Source: Aeromonas encheleia (lineage in GTDB: Bacteria; Pseudomonadota; Gammaproteobacteria; Enterobacterales; Aeromonadaceae). From it: 64,000 bases of DNA. Position numbers and translations under genes: made by a program. Below are positions 19,421-30,255 of the stretch, piece after piece. A model generated the notes under the pieces. It had not been told where the DNA came from, ran no database searches, and saw only the letters and a program-made list of their open reading frames with translations. Numbering within the stretch: position 1 is the stretch's first letter; the number at the start of each line of letters is the position of its first letter. The stretch spans positions 1,197,001 to 1,261,000 of the forward strand of contig NZ_LR134376.1 of NCBI RefSeq assembly GCF_900637545.1, written 5' to 3'.

Positions 19421-20371
19421 TCAGAGGCGACCGGCCAGCATGGTTTCCAGCTTGCCCTGGTCGATGGCGAACATGCGGATGCCTTCGGCCAGCTTCTCGA
19501 CGGCCATGGCGTCCTGGTTCAGTTCCCAGCGGAATTCGGCTTCGCTCAGCGGAGCCGGTTTTGCCTTGCGCTCGCCGGTGTAGTTCAGCTTGCGCACCAC
19601 GGCGCCTTCGCTCTTGCTCAGCTCTTCCAGCAGGGCAGGGCCTATGGTCAGGCGGTCACAGCCGGCCAGTTCCAGGATCTCGCCGGTGTTGCGGAAGCTG
19701 GCACCCATGACCACGGTCTGGTAGTCGTGCTGCTTGTAGTAGTCGTAGATGGCGGTGACGGAGACCACGCCTGGATCTTCGCTCGCGCTGTAGTCACGGT
19801 TGTGCTTGGCCTTGTACCAGTCGAGGATGCGGCCCACGAACGGGGAGATCAGGAAGGCACCGGCCTCGGCACAGGCACGGGCCTGGGCGAAGGAGAACAG
19901 CAGGGTCAGGTTGCACTGGATGCCTTCTTTCTCCAGGACTTCTGCGGCACGGATGCCTTCCCAGGTGGAGGCCAGCTTGATCAGGATGCGATCGTTGGCG
20001 ATGCCGGCTTCGTTGTAGAGGCGGATCAGCTTGCGCGCCTTGGCGATGCTGGCGTCGGTATCGAAGGAGAGACGGGCATCCACTTCGGTGGAGATGCGGC
20101 CCGGGACGATTTTCAGTACTTCCAGACCGATGTTGACCGCCAGCTTGTCGCCCGCGTCGATGATTTGCTGTGCCTTGTCCTGGCTCTGGGCCTTGGCCCA
20201 GTGGATGGCGTCTTCGATCAGTGCCGCGTATTCGGGGATCTCGGATGCCTTCAACACCAGGGAGGGGTTGGTGGTGGCATCGATGGGCTGGTAGCGCTTG
20301 ATGGCTTCGATGTCGCCGGTATCGGCAACAACAGTGGTCAGGGCTTTCAGCTGGGTTAATTTATCGGCCAT
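19421..20371 (-). CDS. talB: Transaldolase B
   Basis: Transaldolase moves a dihydroxyacetone unit between sugar phosphates in the pentose phosphate pathway. The 316-residue protein is nearly the E. coli TalB length. It shows the N-terminal [12 protein letters not shown] and the Schiff-base lysine in [19 protein letters not shown] 20371 begins the conserved ADKLTQLK; an in-frame ATG at 20401 would add ten unconserved residues. It stands alone here, with tkt 12 kb away; the upstream gap contains a consensus CRP site. Confidence 0.96.
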   Translation of the reverse strand: MADKLTQLKALTTVVADTGDIEAIKRYQPIDATTNPSLVLKASEIPEYAALIEDAIHWAKAQSQDKAQQIIDAGDKLAVNIGLEVLKIVPGRISTEVDARLSFDTDASIAKARKLIRLYNEAGIANDRILIKLASTWEGIRAAEVLEKEGIQCNLTLLFSFAQARACAEAGAFLISPFVGRILDWYKAKHNRDYSASEDPGVVSVTAIYDYYKQHDYQTVVMGASFRNTGEILELAGCDRLTIGPALLEELSKSEGAVVRKLNYTGERKAKPAPLSEAEFRWELNQDAMAVEKLAEGIRMFAIDQGKLETMLAGRL

Positions 20372-20686
20372 AGCAAATATCATCTCTATATGAGGGAGCA
20401 ATCCCAGGGGTTGCGGGCGTGAGACGACTGTTCTGAAATAAAATTACAAAACCCCGGCGACTCAGGCTCAGAAAAGCACGATGGGGGCGACCCATCGCCA
20501 TTGCCTGCCTAATTAATACGGATGTGGCGCATCCTGCAATAGGGGGCCTTGTATGCGAATCGTCCAGGCGCCGGCAATGGTGGGGAAGGGTAGGCAAAAG
20601 TGTTTGATAAAAAACAACTTTTATTGATTCCCCTGGACGTGGCCCTGGGCCGAATAAAAGCAACTTTTTTAGTTGATTATCCATTC

Positions 20687-20702
20687 TGTGAATAAGGTCA
20701 CA
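20687..20702. promoter_or_regulatory. Consensus CRP site in the talB / symporter intergenic region
   Basis: TGTGA-ATAAGG-TCACA is a perfect match to the CRP consensus core. It is 316 bp from the talB start and 395 bp from the symporter start, so the target is ambiguous; a TTTTAT -10-like box near 20654-20659 on the minus strand would suit talB at about -41. The remaining ~380 bp of the gap to 21096 show no gene that I can support. Confidence 0.65.
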
Positions 20703-21096
20703 TAAATAGTGTTATCAGCTACTTGAAATTTAATTACGTGTAAAACGTTTGGCGCCGCCACGACCTCAGGCGCGGGCTCCCGGGGCAAACGCTTGCCTCT
20801 CTCTCGTCTGGGTTTAATCCTCATTTGCTGCCATGGCATCCCGTGGGTGATTAGTTCTCTTTTGAGGCTAATTTGTCGCGCGATTGATATAACGCTAAAA
20901 ATTGTTGAATATTTGCGTGATAAATGAAGCATTTTTGCATCTAAGCGCTCGTTTTTTGCTTTGTCAGTGAGCTGAATCACTATTCTGAACTCCCTCCCTA
21001 TGCTAGATTCCGCCCCTTTAGCGCAGCGCTAATTCGGAAACTGACAGAGAGCGGCCAGCGCAGACTGGCCATGGATGTGATAACAACGAGAGAATT

Positions 21097-22536
21097 ATGG
21101 ACACCTTGATCGCAATGATTAACGACCTGATGTGGGGAGCTGTGCTCATCTACCTGCTGATTGGGGTCGGTATCTTTTTCACCTTCCGCCTGGGGTTTAT
21201 CCAGGTCCGTCACTTCGGCCACATGTTCTCGGTATTGCGCAATAGCCGCAAATCCGACAAGGCCGGCATCTCCTCCTTCCAGGCACTCTGTACCAGCCTT
21301 GCCGCCCGCGTGGGTACCGGCAACCTGGCCGGTGTGGCCGTCGCCATCTATCTGGGTGGCCCGGGCGCCATCTTCTGGATGTGGCTGATCGCCTTCATCG
21401 GCATGGCCACCGCCTTCGTGGAAAGCACCCTGGCCCAGCTCTACAAGGTCAAGGACGAGGACGGCAACTACCGTGGCGGCCCGGCCTATTACATGGAGCG
21501 CGGCCTCGGCATGCGCTGGATGGGGGTGGTGTTCTCCCTCTGTCTGCTGCTGGCATTCGGCCTGGTGTTCAACGCGGTGCAGGCCAACTCCATCAGCCTG
21601 GCCATGAACGTGGCGTTCGGTATCCCTGACTGGGCCACCGGTCTGGCGCTGGTGATGCTGTCCGGCCTCATCATCTTCGGCGGCATCCGTGGCATCGCCC
21701 GTTTCGCCGAGCTGGTGGTGCCCTTCATGGCACTGGCCTACATCCTGATGGCGCTGTTCGTGGTGGCGATGAACATCAGCGAATTGCCAGGGGTGTTTGT
21801 GTTGATCATCAAGTCTGCCTTCGGCATCGAGCAGGCGGGTTCCGGCGCCATGGGTTATGCCATCTCCCAGGCGATGATCAACGGCATCAAGCGCGGCCTG
21901 TTCTCCAACGAGGCGGGCATGGGCTCTGCCCCCAACGCCGCCGCGACCGCGACCCCCTATCCGCCGCACCCGGCCTCACAAGGCTATGTGCAGATGCTGG
22001 GGGTGTTCCTGGACACCATCGTCATCTGTACCTGTACCGCCGCCATCATACTGATGTCAGGTCAGTTTGAGCCGGGCTCAGGGGTGACCGGGGTCGAGCT
22101 GACCCAGCGTGCGCTCTCCTCCCAGATCGGTGGCGGTGGCAACATCTTCATCGCGGCGGCGATCTTCTTCTTCGCCTTCACCTCCATAGTCGCGAATTAC
22201 TCCTACGCCGAGACCAACCTGGTGTTCCTCGAGCACAACCACAAGGGCGGCCTGATGCTGTTCCGGATGTTCGTGCTGGGCATGGTGATGTTCGGCTCGG
22301 TGGGCGAGCTGCCGACCGTGTGGGCCCTGGCGGATGTCTCCATGGGGATGATGGCCATCGTCAACCTGGTGGCCATACTGCTGCTCTCCGGCGTCGCCAT
22401 CAAGCTGGCCAAGGATTACAACGATCAGCTCAAGCTGGGTCGCGTCCCCACCTTCGATGCCAACAAGTACCCGGAGATCCGCAGCCAACTGGAAGCGGGG
22501 ATCTGGGACAACCCGCCCAAGAGCAAGCAGGCCTGA
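21097..22536 (+). CDS. Alanine/glycine:cation symporter (AGCS family)
   Basis: A 479-residue integral membrane protein of the sodium:alanine symporter family, with the signature LCTSLAARVGTGNLAGVAVAI, GPGAIFWMW and FSNEAGMGSAPNAAA. About ten or more transmembrane helices are visible. It should import alanine or glycine with Na+ or H+; E. coli YaaJ is the closest enteric relative I recall. ATG 21097 follows ACGAGAGAATT. A terminator follows the gene. Confidence 0.92.
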   Translation: MDTLIAMINDLMWGAVLIYLLIGVGIFFTFRLGFIQVRHFGHMFSVLRNSRKSDKAGISSFQALCTSLAARVGTGNLAGVAVAIYLGGPGAIFWMWLIAFIGMATAFVESTLAQLYKVKDEDGNYRGGPAYYMERGLGMRWMGVVFSLCLLLAFGLVFNAVQANSISLAMNVAFGIPDWATGLALVMLSGLIIFGGIRGIARFAELVVPFMALAYILMALFVVAMNISELPGVFVLIIKSAFGIEQAGSGAMGYAISQAMINGIKRGLFSNEAGMGSAPNAAATATPYPPHPASQGYVQMLGVFLDTIVICTCTAAIILMSGQFEPGSGVTGVELTQRALSSQIGGGGNIFIAAAIFFFAFTSIVANYSYAETNLVFLEHNHKGGLMLFRMFVLGMVMFGSVGELPTVWALADVSMGMMAIVNLVAILLLSGVAIKLAKDYNDQLKLGRVPTFDANKYPEIRSQLEAGIWDNPPKSKQA

Positions 22537-22564
22537 GTCCTGGGTTGATCCGGTTGGGTAATGA

Positions 22565-22591
22565 AAGAGGGGAGCCATGGGCTCCCCTCTT
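22565..22591 (+). terminator. Terminator of the AGCS symporter gene
   Basis: AAGAGGGGAGCC ATG GGCTCCCCTCTT, a 12-bp perfect stem 28 bp after the stop. Confidence 0.8.
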
Positions 22592-22698
22592 CATATGGCT
22601 TCATGGGCCCTGCCCGGAGCGTGGGAAGCGGTGAGCCTGGGCCTGCCTGGTGTCGGCCGAGGAGGCGGGCGGCCTCCATTCGGTATCGGCACCGCCAC

Positions 22699-22713
22699 TT
22701 CACGCGACTTCAC
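22699..22713 (+). promoter_or_regulatory. TTCAC direct repeat (BlrA/CreB-type tag) upstream of ampC
   Basis: TTCAC-GCGAC-TTCAC lies 85 bp before the ampC start. Aeromonas beta-lactamase genes are co-regulated by the BlrAB (BrlAB) two-component system through tandem TTCAC tags. The spacing I recall for the consensus is six bases, and here it is five, so the match is good in sequence but not exact in spacing. Confidence 0.55.
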
Positions 22714-22782
22714 ATCCAACACACCTTGGTTGGCTATTCTGGTCACACCGCTCGTCGCGCGTGCGGCGATCCCGACAGATGA

Positions 22783-23964
<1,182 letters not shown>

Positions 23965-24027
23965 TGGAGCGCACCAGCGCCCTGTTGCTATGGCATCATC
24001 GCTGTAGTTCGCACCTCTGATGAGGTG

Positions 24028-24058
24028 AAGGGGGGAGACAATGACTCTCCTCTTTTTT
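24028..24058 (+). terminator. ampC terminator
   Basis: GGGGGGAGA, short loop, TCTCCTC then seven T, 65 bp after the ampC stop. The rest of the gap to 24270 shows nothing recognisable. Confidence 0.65.
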
Positions 24059-24270
24059 TGCGCAGCAGCCATCGCGCTCATTGCGAAGGTGGCGGCGGTA
24101 TCCGCCGGGATGATGGCAATCAGTTTCCAGAATGGAATGTATCGATCGCCTGCTGTTCACTAGGGCGTCACTGGCCTGGCCAATATAGTGCTCCGGTCAG
24201 CAGATCTCATCTCTGCCGCGCGGTGGCCGTCCGGGTCATTGCGACTGTTCCAGCCCGCCACGGAGTCCCC

Positions 24271-25440
24271 ATGCGTACCTTTCTGCTCTGCAGTTTTCTG
24301 ATGATTATTCTCTATCCGGTCGGGATAGATCTCTATCTGGTCGCCATCCCCCAGATGGCCGATAGCCTGCGGGCGAGCGAGGCGCAGATCCACACCGCCT
24401 TCTCCATCTATTTGTTCGGCATGGCGGCCACTGTGCTGCTGGGGGGGATCATTGCGGATCGTTATGGCCGGCGTTGGGTGGTGCTGGGGGGCGCGCTGAT
24501 TTTTGTCCTTGCCTCCCTGGTGGCGGCCAATGCAGCGGGGATCAGCCAGTTCTATCTCGGCCGTTTCTGGCAGGGGGTCGGGGCGGGGGCGCTCTATATC
24601 ATGACCTTTACCGTGCTGCGGGATGTGCTGAGCCAGGCGCGGCTGGCGATGGCGCTTTCCATGATCAACGGGGTGATCTGTGTCATCCCTGTGCTGGCGC
24701 CTGTGCTGGGTTATCTCATCCTGTCACATTTCGACTGGCGCGGGATCTTCGTGGCGATGGCGCTGGTGGCCGCCTTCAGCGGCCTGGTCAACCTGCTGCT
24801 GCTCAAGGAGACCCGCCCGGCCCGCCAGCAGAGTGGTGCTACCCGGCCAATGGCTCTGCTGCGCTCCCCGCGCTTCATGCTGCACTCGCTTCTGACCAGC
24901 GCCAGCGTGACCGCCATCCTGGTCTATGTCAGCGTCTCGCCGCTGATCCTGATGCAGGAGTTCGGCTTCACCACAGAGCAGTACGCCATAGTGATGATGG
25001 TGATGGCCGGGGTGAGCATGTCCACCTCCTTCCTGACCCCGCTGTTGCTGCGTTGGCTCGGCAAGCATCAGGTGCTGGCGCTGTCTCATCTGACCTACCT
25101 GCTGGCGGCGATCGCTCTGCTCGGTTGCTGGCAGCTGGGGGGCGACATCCGGTTGCTGCTGCCGGGTTTTGCCCTGGTCTGCATCGGCTTCTCCTGCGGC
25201 TTCGGGGTGGCGATGGGGGAGGCGCTGGCGGAGTGTCAGCACCATGCGGCATTCGCCAGCGCCCTGCTCTGCATCATGCAGATCAGCCTCTCCGGACTCT
25301 ATATCTGGCTGCTGGGCCAGCTTGGCGTGGCCCCATCCGGGATGCTGATCTCTGCCCTGCTGTTGACCCTGCTCAGTTACCTGGCCGTCAAAGGGCTGTT
25401 ACCATGGCTCGCGCTGCGCGAAGCGCGGTCGCGGGGATAA
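24271..25440 (+). CDS. mdtL: Multidrug efflux MFS transporter MdtL
   Basis: A 389-residue, 12-helix major facilitator of the Bcr/CflA (DHA1) group. It matches E. coli MdtL in LYPVGIDLYLVAIPQMADSL, the motif A loop ADRYGRR and motif C VPVLAPVLGYLI-like sequence (here IPVLAPVLGYLI). MdtL gives resistance to chloramphenicol and other compounds in E. coli when overexpressed. ATG 24271 follows CACGGAGTCCCC. The next gene is the yidZ regulator, as in E. coli. Confidence 0.9.
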   Translation: MRTFLLCSFLMIILYPVGIDLYLVAIPQMADSLRASEAQIHTAFSIYLFGMAATVLLGGIIADRYGRRWVVLGGALIFVLASLVAANAAGISQFYLGRFWQGVGAGALYIMTFTVLRDVLSQARLAMALSMINGVICVIPVLAPVLGYLILSHFDWRGIFVAMALVAAFSGLVNLLLLKETRPARQQSGATRPMALLRSPRFMLHSLLTSASVTAILVYVSVSPLILMQEFGFTTEQYAIVMMVMAGVSMSTSFLTPLLLRWLGKHQVLALSHLTYLLAAIALLGCWQLGGDIRLLLPGFALVCIGFSCGFGVAMGEALAECQHHAAFASALLCIMQISLSGLYIWLLGQLGVAPSGMLISALLLTLLSYLAVKGLLPWLALREARSRG

Positions 25441-25458
25441 CGGGAGATGAGAGGGGAT

Positions 25459-26478
25459 ATGCGCAACCTGGGTGAACTCGATTTGAACCTGCTGGTGGTC
25501 TTCAAGCACCTGATGCAGGAGCGCAGCGTGGCGGGGGCGGCCAAGAAGCTCTGCGTCACCCCCTCGGCGGTGAGCAAGGCGCTCGCCAAGCTGCGGGACT
25601 GGTTTGCGGATCCTCTGTTTGTGCGGGTGCGACAGGGGTTGCAGCCGACCAATCTCTCCCTGACGCTGGAGGAGGAGCTCAAGGCCTGGTTCCAGCTCAC
25701 CGACAGCATCACCTCCCTCAATAGCGAGGCCATCCCCGAGGGGGCCCGCTTCAGCCTGGTGCTGGAGTCCCCCTTCTACATCAGCTTCCTGAGCGATCTG
25801 CCCATGACCATCTATGAGAAGTATCCCCACTCTGTGGTCAAGATGCTGGATTGGGATCACCATTCGCTCAACGACATCGTCAATGGCGATGCGGATCTCG
25901 GTTTCTGCGCCCGGGAGACCCATGGCCGCTCGCGGGCCAAGGTGAATCGGCTGCCTTATTACATCGATCACGAGGTACTGTTTACCGACCGCCCCGTGGT
26001 CTTTCTGCGCAAGGATCATCCGTTGCTTGAGCAGAAGTGGTCGCTGGAGAATTTTCTGGCCAGCCCCCAGATCAGCATGGTGTGGGAGGCCAGCGACAGC
26101 TGGGCCCTCGACGATCTGCTGGAGGACGAGGGGCTGAAGCGGGAGGTGCCCATCATGGTCGCGAGTTTTGAGCAGGCGCTGCATATCGCCTCCCAGTCGA
26201 GCCACGAGCTGATCGCGGTGGCACCCTCCTATTGCGCCGGCTACGCCGCCAGACACCACGCCAACCTGATCGCCATGCCTCTGCCGCTGACCGAGGCGCT
26301 CTATCAGCAACTGGAGATCGCCTTCATCCTGCTGTGGCATAAACGCCACAATCACGACGCCAAGGTGATGTGGTTGCGCAATGAGACGAAGCGGCTCTAT
26401 GGCCTGGCGGCGGAGGGACTTGCCCTGTTCCCATGGGGCGGGGGAGAGGCTGCGCTGGCGCCGGCGGGAGATGCCTGA
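25459..26478 (+). CDS. yidZ: LysR-family regulator YidZ
   Basis: The N-terminal helix-turn-helix (LDLNLLVVFKHLMQERSVAG AAKKL...PSAVSKALAKLRDWF) and the sequence KMLDWDHHSLNDIVNGDADLGF closely follow E. coli YidZ, and synteny with mdtL agrees. In E. coli YidZ has been linked to nitric oxide protection. I choose ATG 25459 (GAGGGG just upstream; 339 aa); ATG 25447 would add four residues. It has ~20 extra C-terminal residues compared with E. coli. Confidence 0.88.
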   Translation: MRNLGELDLNLLVVFKHLMQERSVAGAAKKLCVTPSAVSKALAKLRDWFADPLFVRVRQGLQPTNLSLTLEEELKAWFQLTDSITSLNSEAIPEGARFSLVLESPFYISFLSDLPMTIYEKYPHSVVKMLDWDHHSLNDIVNGDADLGFCARETHGRSRAKVNRLPYYIDHEVLFTDRPVVFLRKDHPLLEQKWSLENFLASPQISMVWEASDSWALDDLLEDEGLKREVPIMVASFEQALHIASQSSHELIAVAPSYCAGYAARHHANLIAMPLPLTEALYQQLEIAFILLWHKRHNHDAKVMWLRNETKRLYGLAAEGLALFPWGGGEAALAPAGDA

Positions 26479-26480
26479 TG

Positions 26481-26501
26481 CAGGGGGCCAATGGCCCCCT
26501 G
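26481..26501. terminator. Hairpin between convergent yidZ and ruvX
   Basis: CAGGGGGCC AAT GGCCCCCTG, a 9-bp perfect stem between two convergent stop codons; no long T-run, so it may end both transcripts weakly. Confidence 0.55.
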
Positions 26502-26504
26502 AAC

Positions 26505-26927
26505 TCAACCGTATTGCTCTTCCATCCAGGCTTCGACGATAAGCTGGGCGGAGACTCCGTCCACGCTGCCCTTGTCGAGCGCCTTGTAGCCGCCGCGCTC
26601 GAACAGGCGGGCACGGGCATCCGTGGTGGTGAGCCGCTCGTCCTTGAACTCCACCGGCTTGCCGAAGCGGCCATGGAGGCGGTTGCCGAACTTGCGGGCC
26701 CGCACCGTGATCTCCTGATCCGTGCCATCCATGTTGAGCGGCAGGCCGACAATAAGCAGATCCGGCTGCCACTCCTTGAGCAACTTTTCAATCTCGTCCC
26801 AGTTGGGAATGCCGTCGTTGGCCTTGAGGGAACGAAGGGGTTGGGCTGTGCCCGTGAGCTCCTGGCCGATGGCGACGCCGATACTTTTGGTGCCGTAGTC
26901 AAAGCCCATGATGCTGCGTGATGACAT
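26505..26927 (-). CDS. ruvX: YqgF/RuvX nuclease (putative Holliday junction resolvase; 16S rRNA processing)
   Basis: The 140-residue protein has the RNase H-like fold markers [15 protein letters not shown] with the first Asp, [13 protein letters not shown], and the late Asp in [15 protein letters not shown]. In E. coli this essential protein takes part in 16S rRNA 5' end processing; resolvase activity is inferred from the fold. ATG 26927 has GAGGAA upstream. It ends the gshB-yqgE-ruvX group. Confidence 0.94.
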   Translation of the reverse strand: MSSRSIMGFDYGTKSIGVAIGQELTGTAQPLRSLKANDGIPNWDEIEKLLKEWQPDLLIVGLPLNMDGTDQEITVRARKFGNRLHGRFGKPVEFKDERLTTTDARARLFERGGYKALDKGSVDGVSAQLIVEAWMEEQYG

Positions 26928-26986
26928 GGAGTTCCTCAATACTGGGGTAAATGAAAAGGGGCCTCTGGGGCCCGCTTGGCAAGAAA

Positions 26987-27541
26987 TTAGCTATGCCCCA
27001 CCTGACTGGACAGATGCAGGGGATTGACTCCAATGCTGGCGGCGGCCTGCTGCCAGCGCTGATGAATGGGGGTATCGAACACCAGCTTGGGGTTGGGCGG
27101 GATCACCAGCCAGGAGCCGTCCACCAGCTCCTGCTCGAGCTGTCCCGCACTCCAGCCGGCGTAGCCGAGGGCGACCAGCCAGTGATCCGGGGCCTGCTCG
27201 GTGCCGAGGGTCTCCAGGATGTCCTTGGAGGTGGTGACCATCATCTCGTCGCTCACCTGCAGGGTGGAGCTGAAGCCCGGCCGGAAGCTGTGCAGCACGA
27301 AGCCGCGGTCGGCATGGACCGGACCGCCTTGCAGCACGGGCTGCTTCATCTCCGGGCTGGCGGGCGGGGTCAGCTTGAGCTTGGTCAGCATGGTATCCAG
27401 CGCCATATCGACCGGAATGTTGACCACCAGCCCCATGGCCCCCTCGCTGCTGTGCTCGCACAGATAGACCAGGGAGCGTTCGAAGTAGGCGTCAGAGAGG
27501 CTCGGCATGGCGAGCAGAAAATGGTTTTGCAGTGTTTGCAT
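26987..27541 (-). CDS. yqgE: YqgE/AlgH family protein (UPF0301)
   Basis: The 184-residue protein begins [20 protein letters not shown] and contains [15 protein letters not shown] and [18 protein letters not shown], the conserved UPF0301 pattern. Its function is not known; position between gshB and ruvX is conserved in gammaproteobacteria. ATG 27541 is preferred over an ATG six codons upstream because it matches family starts. Confidence 0.93.
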   Translation of the reverse strand: MQTLQNHFLLAMPSLSDAYFERSLVYLCEHSSEGAMGLVVNIPVDMALDTMLTKLKLTPPASPEMKQPVLQGGPVHADRGFVLHSFRPGFSSTLQVSDEMMVTTSKDILETLGTEQAPDHWLVALGYAGWSAGQLEQELVDGSWLVIPPNPKLVFDTPIHQRWQQAAASIGVNPLHLSSQVGHS

Positions 27542-27684
27542 AGTGGCCAAATAGTGCAAAGGTGTTTGGGATGATTATGGCAGTTGGGGGCGCCCGGCAA
27601 AACCGCTTTTTCGCGCCTGGGGCCCGAAGTTGGGCGCCGGCGCGCAAAAGATTGAACAGGGGCCGCGAGGGCCCCCGGGTGGCA

Positions 27685-28635
27685 TCACTTGGCCAGACGG
27701 CGTTCGATGGCGTCCATCAGCATGCCGGTGATGGAGACGTCGAAGGCGGCCTCGATCTCGCGGATGCAGGTCGGGCTGGTGACGTTAATCTCGGTCAGCC
27801 GATCGCCGATGATGTCGAGCCCGACGAAGATGAGGCCCTTGGCCTTGAGGGTGGGGCCGACCGCACGGGCGATGGCCCAGTCCGCCTCGCTCAAGGGGCG
27901 CGCCTCACCGCGGCCACCGGCCGCCAGGTTGCCACGGGTCTCGCCCTGGGCCGGGATGCGGGCCAGGCAGTAAGGCACCGGCTCGCCGTCCACCACCAGC
28001 ACCCGCTTGTCACCCTGCTTGATGGCGGGCAGATAGGTCTGCGCCATGCAGTACTGACTCCCATGTTCTGTAAGAGTCTCGATGATCACCCCGACGTTGG
28101 CGTCGTCTTCCTTCATGCGGAAGATGGAGGCGCCGCCCATGCCGTCAAGGGGCTTGAGGATCACGTCCTTGTGCTCGGCGTGGAAGGCGCGCAGCTTGTC
28201 GGCCCGACGGGTGACGAGGGTGGTCGGGGTGTGCTCGGCAAACCAGGCGGTGTAGAGCTTCTCGTTGGCGTCGCGCAGGCTCTGGGGCTTGTTGACGATG
28301 AGGGTGCCCTCATCCTCGGCCCGCTCCAGCATGTAGGTGGCGTAGATGAATTCGGTGTCGAAGGGCGGATCCTTGCGCATCAGGATCACGTCCAGGCTGG
28401 AGAGCGGCTGATCGACAACCTCGCCCAGCTCGTACCACTTGGCCGGGTTCTGCTCCACCGTGAGGGGACGCATGGTGCCAAAGGCGCGGCCCGCCTCCAT
28501 GTAGAGATCTGCCATCTCCAGATAGAACAGCTCGTAGCCACGGCGCTGGGCTTCCAGCAGCATGGCGAAACTGGAGTCTTTCTTGATATTGATGGCCGAG
28601 ATGGGGTCCATCACTATGCCGAGTTTAATGGTCAT
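27685..28635 (-). CDS. gshB: Glutathione synthetase
   Basis: GshB joins gamma-glutamylcysteine and glycine using ATP. The 316-residue protein has the family length, N-terminus KLGIVMDPISAINIKKDSS, the ATP-grasp motifs VILKPLDGMGGASIF and the metal-binding EINVTSPTCIREI. It lies downstream of rsmE and 143 bp before yqgE. Confidence 0.97.
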   Translation of the reverse strand: MTIKLGIVMDPISAINIKKDSSFAMLLEAQRRGYELFYLEMADLYMEAGRAFGTMRPLTVEQNPAKWYELGEVVDQPLSSLDVILMRKDPPFDTEFIYATYMLERAEDEGTLIVNKPQSLRDANEKLYTAWFAEHTPTTLVTRRADKLRAFHAEHKDVILKPLDGMGGASIFRMKEDDANVGVIIETLTEHGSQYCMAQTYLPAIKQGDKRVLVVDGEPVPYCLARIPAQGETRGNLAAGGRGEARPLSEADWAIARAVGPTLKAKGLIFVGLDIIGDRLTEINVTSPTCIREIEAAFDVSITGMLMDAIERRLAK

Positions 28636-28686
28636 CCGAATATCCTTCTGGTAGCTCGATTGCGTTTGAGATTGTCAGAACCCGTT

Positions 28687-29418
28687 TCAGGCCAGATCGC
28701 CAAACCGGCACTGCAGCGCGGTAATGGCGGTCAGGGCGGCGGTTTCGGTGCGCAGCACCCGCGGCCCCAGCAGCATCTCTTTGAAATCTTCCTGCACAGT
28801 ACGGGCGATCTCGTCGCTGGACAAGCCGCCCTCCGGGCCTATCAGCAGGCGCACGCCATGCTCGGGCACCGGCAGGGTGCTGATGCTGTAGGAGGCGCGC
28901 GGGTGCAGGTTGAGCTTGAGCTCCCGGGTCTCTTCCGCCAGCCAGGCATCCAACTCCATCGGCATACGCACTTCTGGCACCACATTGCGGCCGCACTGCT
29001 CGCAGGCGCTGATCACCACCTTCTGCCACTGTTCACGCTTCTTCTCCAGCCGATCGGCGGGCAGCTTGACGCCACAGCGTTCGGAAAACAGCGGGGTGAT
29101 GCAAGTGACGCCGAGCTCCACGGATTTTTGGATGGTGAAGTCCATCTTGTCGCCCCGGCTGATCACCTGGCCCAGATGGATGGCGAAGGGGGACTCCACC
29201 GATTGCGCCTCGCAGCCATCGATGCTGACCTCCACCGACTTCTTGCCGACCTGGGCTATGGTGGCGGCATACTGATTGCCGTCGCCGTTGAACAGCTCGA
29301 GCGGCTGGCCTGGCTGCATGCGCAGCACCCGGCCGATATGGTTGGCACCGTCTTCCGACAGGGCGAGGGTCTGGCCTACCTGCAGGGCGGCCGGTTCATA
29401 GATACGTGGAATGCGCAT
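28687..29418 (-). CDS. rsmE: 16S rRNA m3U1498 methyltransferase
   Basis: RsmE methylates U1498 of 16S rRNA. The 243-residue product equals the E. coli length and shares [20 protein letters not shown], and the SPOUT knot sequence [10 protein letters not shown] with [18 protein letters not shown] 29418 starts the conserved sequence; ten more residues are open upstream. Confidence 0.97.
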   Translation of the reverse strand: MRIPRIYEPAALQVGQTLALSEDGANHIGRVLRMQPGQPLELFNGDGNQYAATIAQVGKKSVEVSIDGCEAQSVESPFAIHLGQVISRGDKMDFTIQKSVELGVTCITPLFSERCGVKLPADRLEKKREQWQKVVISACEQCGRNVVPEVRMPMELDAWLAEETRELKLNLHPRASYSISTLPVPEHGVRLLIGPEGGLSSDEIARTVQEDFKEMLLGPRVLRTETAALTAITALQCRFGDLA

Positions 29419-29484
29419 GGCTGAGTGTCTGTCTCTTGGCTTGCTCAAGGAGAGGGAAGTTTCCCCTCTCTCCGGTAGATTGGG

Positions 29485-30183
29485 TTACTGGCACTGCTTT
29501 TCAATGAAGGGGTTGGTATTGCCCTGCAGCTTGCCGATGCGACGGTTGCGTTCGCACTCCCAACGGTCGGCCGGGTACTGCCTGTTCCAAGCCTCGAACA
29601 GCTTACGCTGTTGCGCAGCCAGACGCAGCCCATACTGCTGGCCCATGTAGAGGTAGGCGCGGGCGATCTGACCCCGCACCGGCCCCTTGGGCGGCTGCAC
29701 CTGGCGGGTCTTGAAATCCACCAGCATCTGGCATTTGCCGTACTGATCCGGCTTGCCGTTCCAGTCGGAGAAACGGTAGTTGGCGCGATCGCCGTTCACC
29801 TCGCCGATGGCGGGGAAGAGGTTGTGCATGTCCCCCTCCATCTGGTTGAACTCATCGCTCTTGCCGCAGTTCTTGCGCCCCCCCTCTTGCCAGCACTGCA
29901 GCTGGTGGCCGAACTCCCAGGCGGGTACCACGTGCTCCCACTCGATGCGGGCGGCGCGAGAGGCCTGCTTGCGCGGCAGGTAGCCGCAGCTCTCCCAGTC
30001 GGGGGCCATCTTCTTGCCGCTGAACTTGATGTTGCAGCCGCAGTAGAAGGTGGTGGGGTGGCTCTGGTAGAGGGTGTTCAGATCCTGCTTGGCGGCGCGA
30101 AAGGTCTGGGCCTGCAGTGGTGAGCTGAAAAACGGCAGACTGATGAGCAGGCCGAGGCTGAGAGAGAGCAGAGGGCGAAACAT
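29485..30183 (-). CDS. endA: Secreted/periplasmic endonuclease I (Dns/EndA)
   Basis: A 232-residue nuclease with a cleavable signal (hydrophobic LLSLSLGLLISLPFF, cut near LQAQ). The endonuclease I motifs WEHVVPAWEFGHQLQCW and EGDMHNLFPAIGEVNGDRAN carry the catalytic His and metal ligands; several Cys pairs suggest disulfides. It closely resembles the extracellular Dns of Aeromonas hydrophila as I remember it, which degrades environmental DNA and lowers transformation. ATG 30183 has AAGGATCTTC upstream. It lies between sprT and rsmE as in E. coli. Confidence 0.95.
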   Translation of the reverse strand: MFRPLLSLSLGLLISLPFFSSPLQAQTFRAAKQDLNTLYQSHPTTFYCGCNIKFSGKKMAPDWESCGYLPRKQASRAARIEWEHVVPAWEFGHQLQCWQEGGRKNCGKSDEFNQMEGDMHNLFPAIGEVNGDRANYRFSDWNGKPDQYGKCQMLVDFKTRQVQPPKGPVRGQIARAYLYMGQQYGLRLAAQQRKLFEAWNRQYPADRWECERNRRIGKLQGNTNPFIEKQCQ

Positions 30184-30255
30184 GAAGATCCTTGGCAATG
30201 AAACGGTTGGTTGAAGAAGTGCGCACCCTAACACAGGGGCGCGACACAGGCTGGC

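Noticed and set aside
20669..20980. 103-codon minus-strand frame between talB and the symporter
   Set aside because: No ribosome binding site, no family resemblance, and it covers the CRP site and A+T-rich control sequence.
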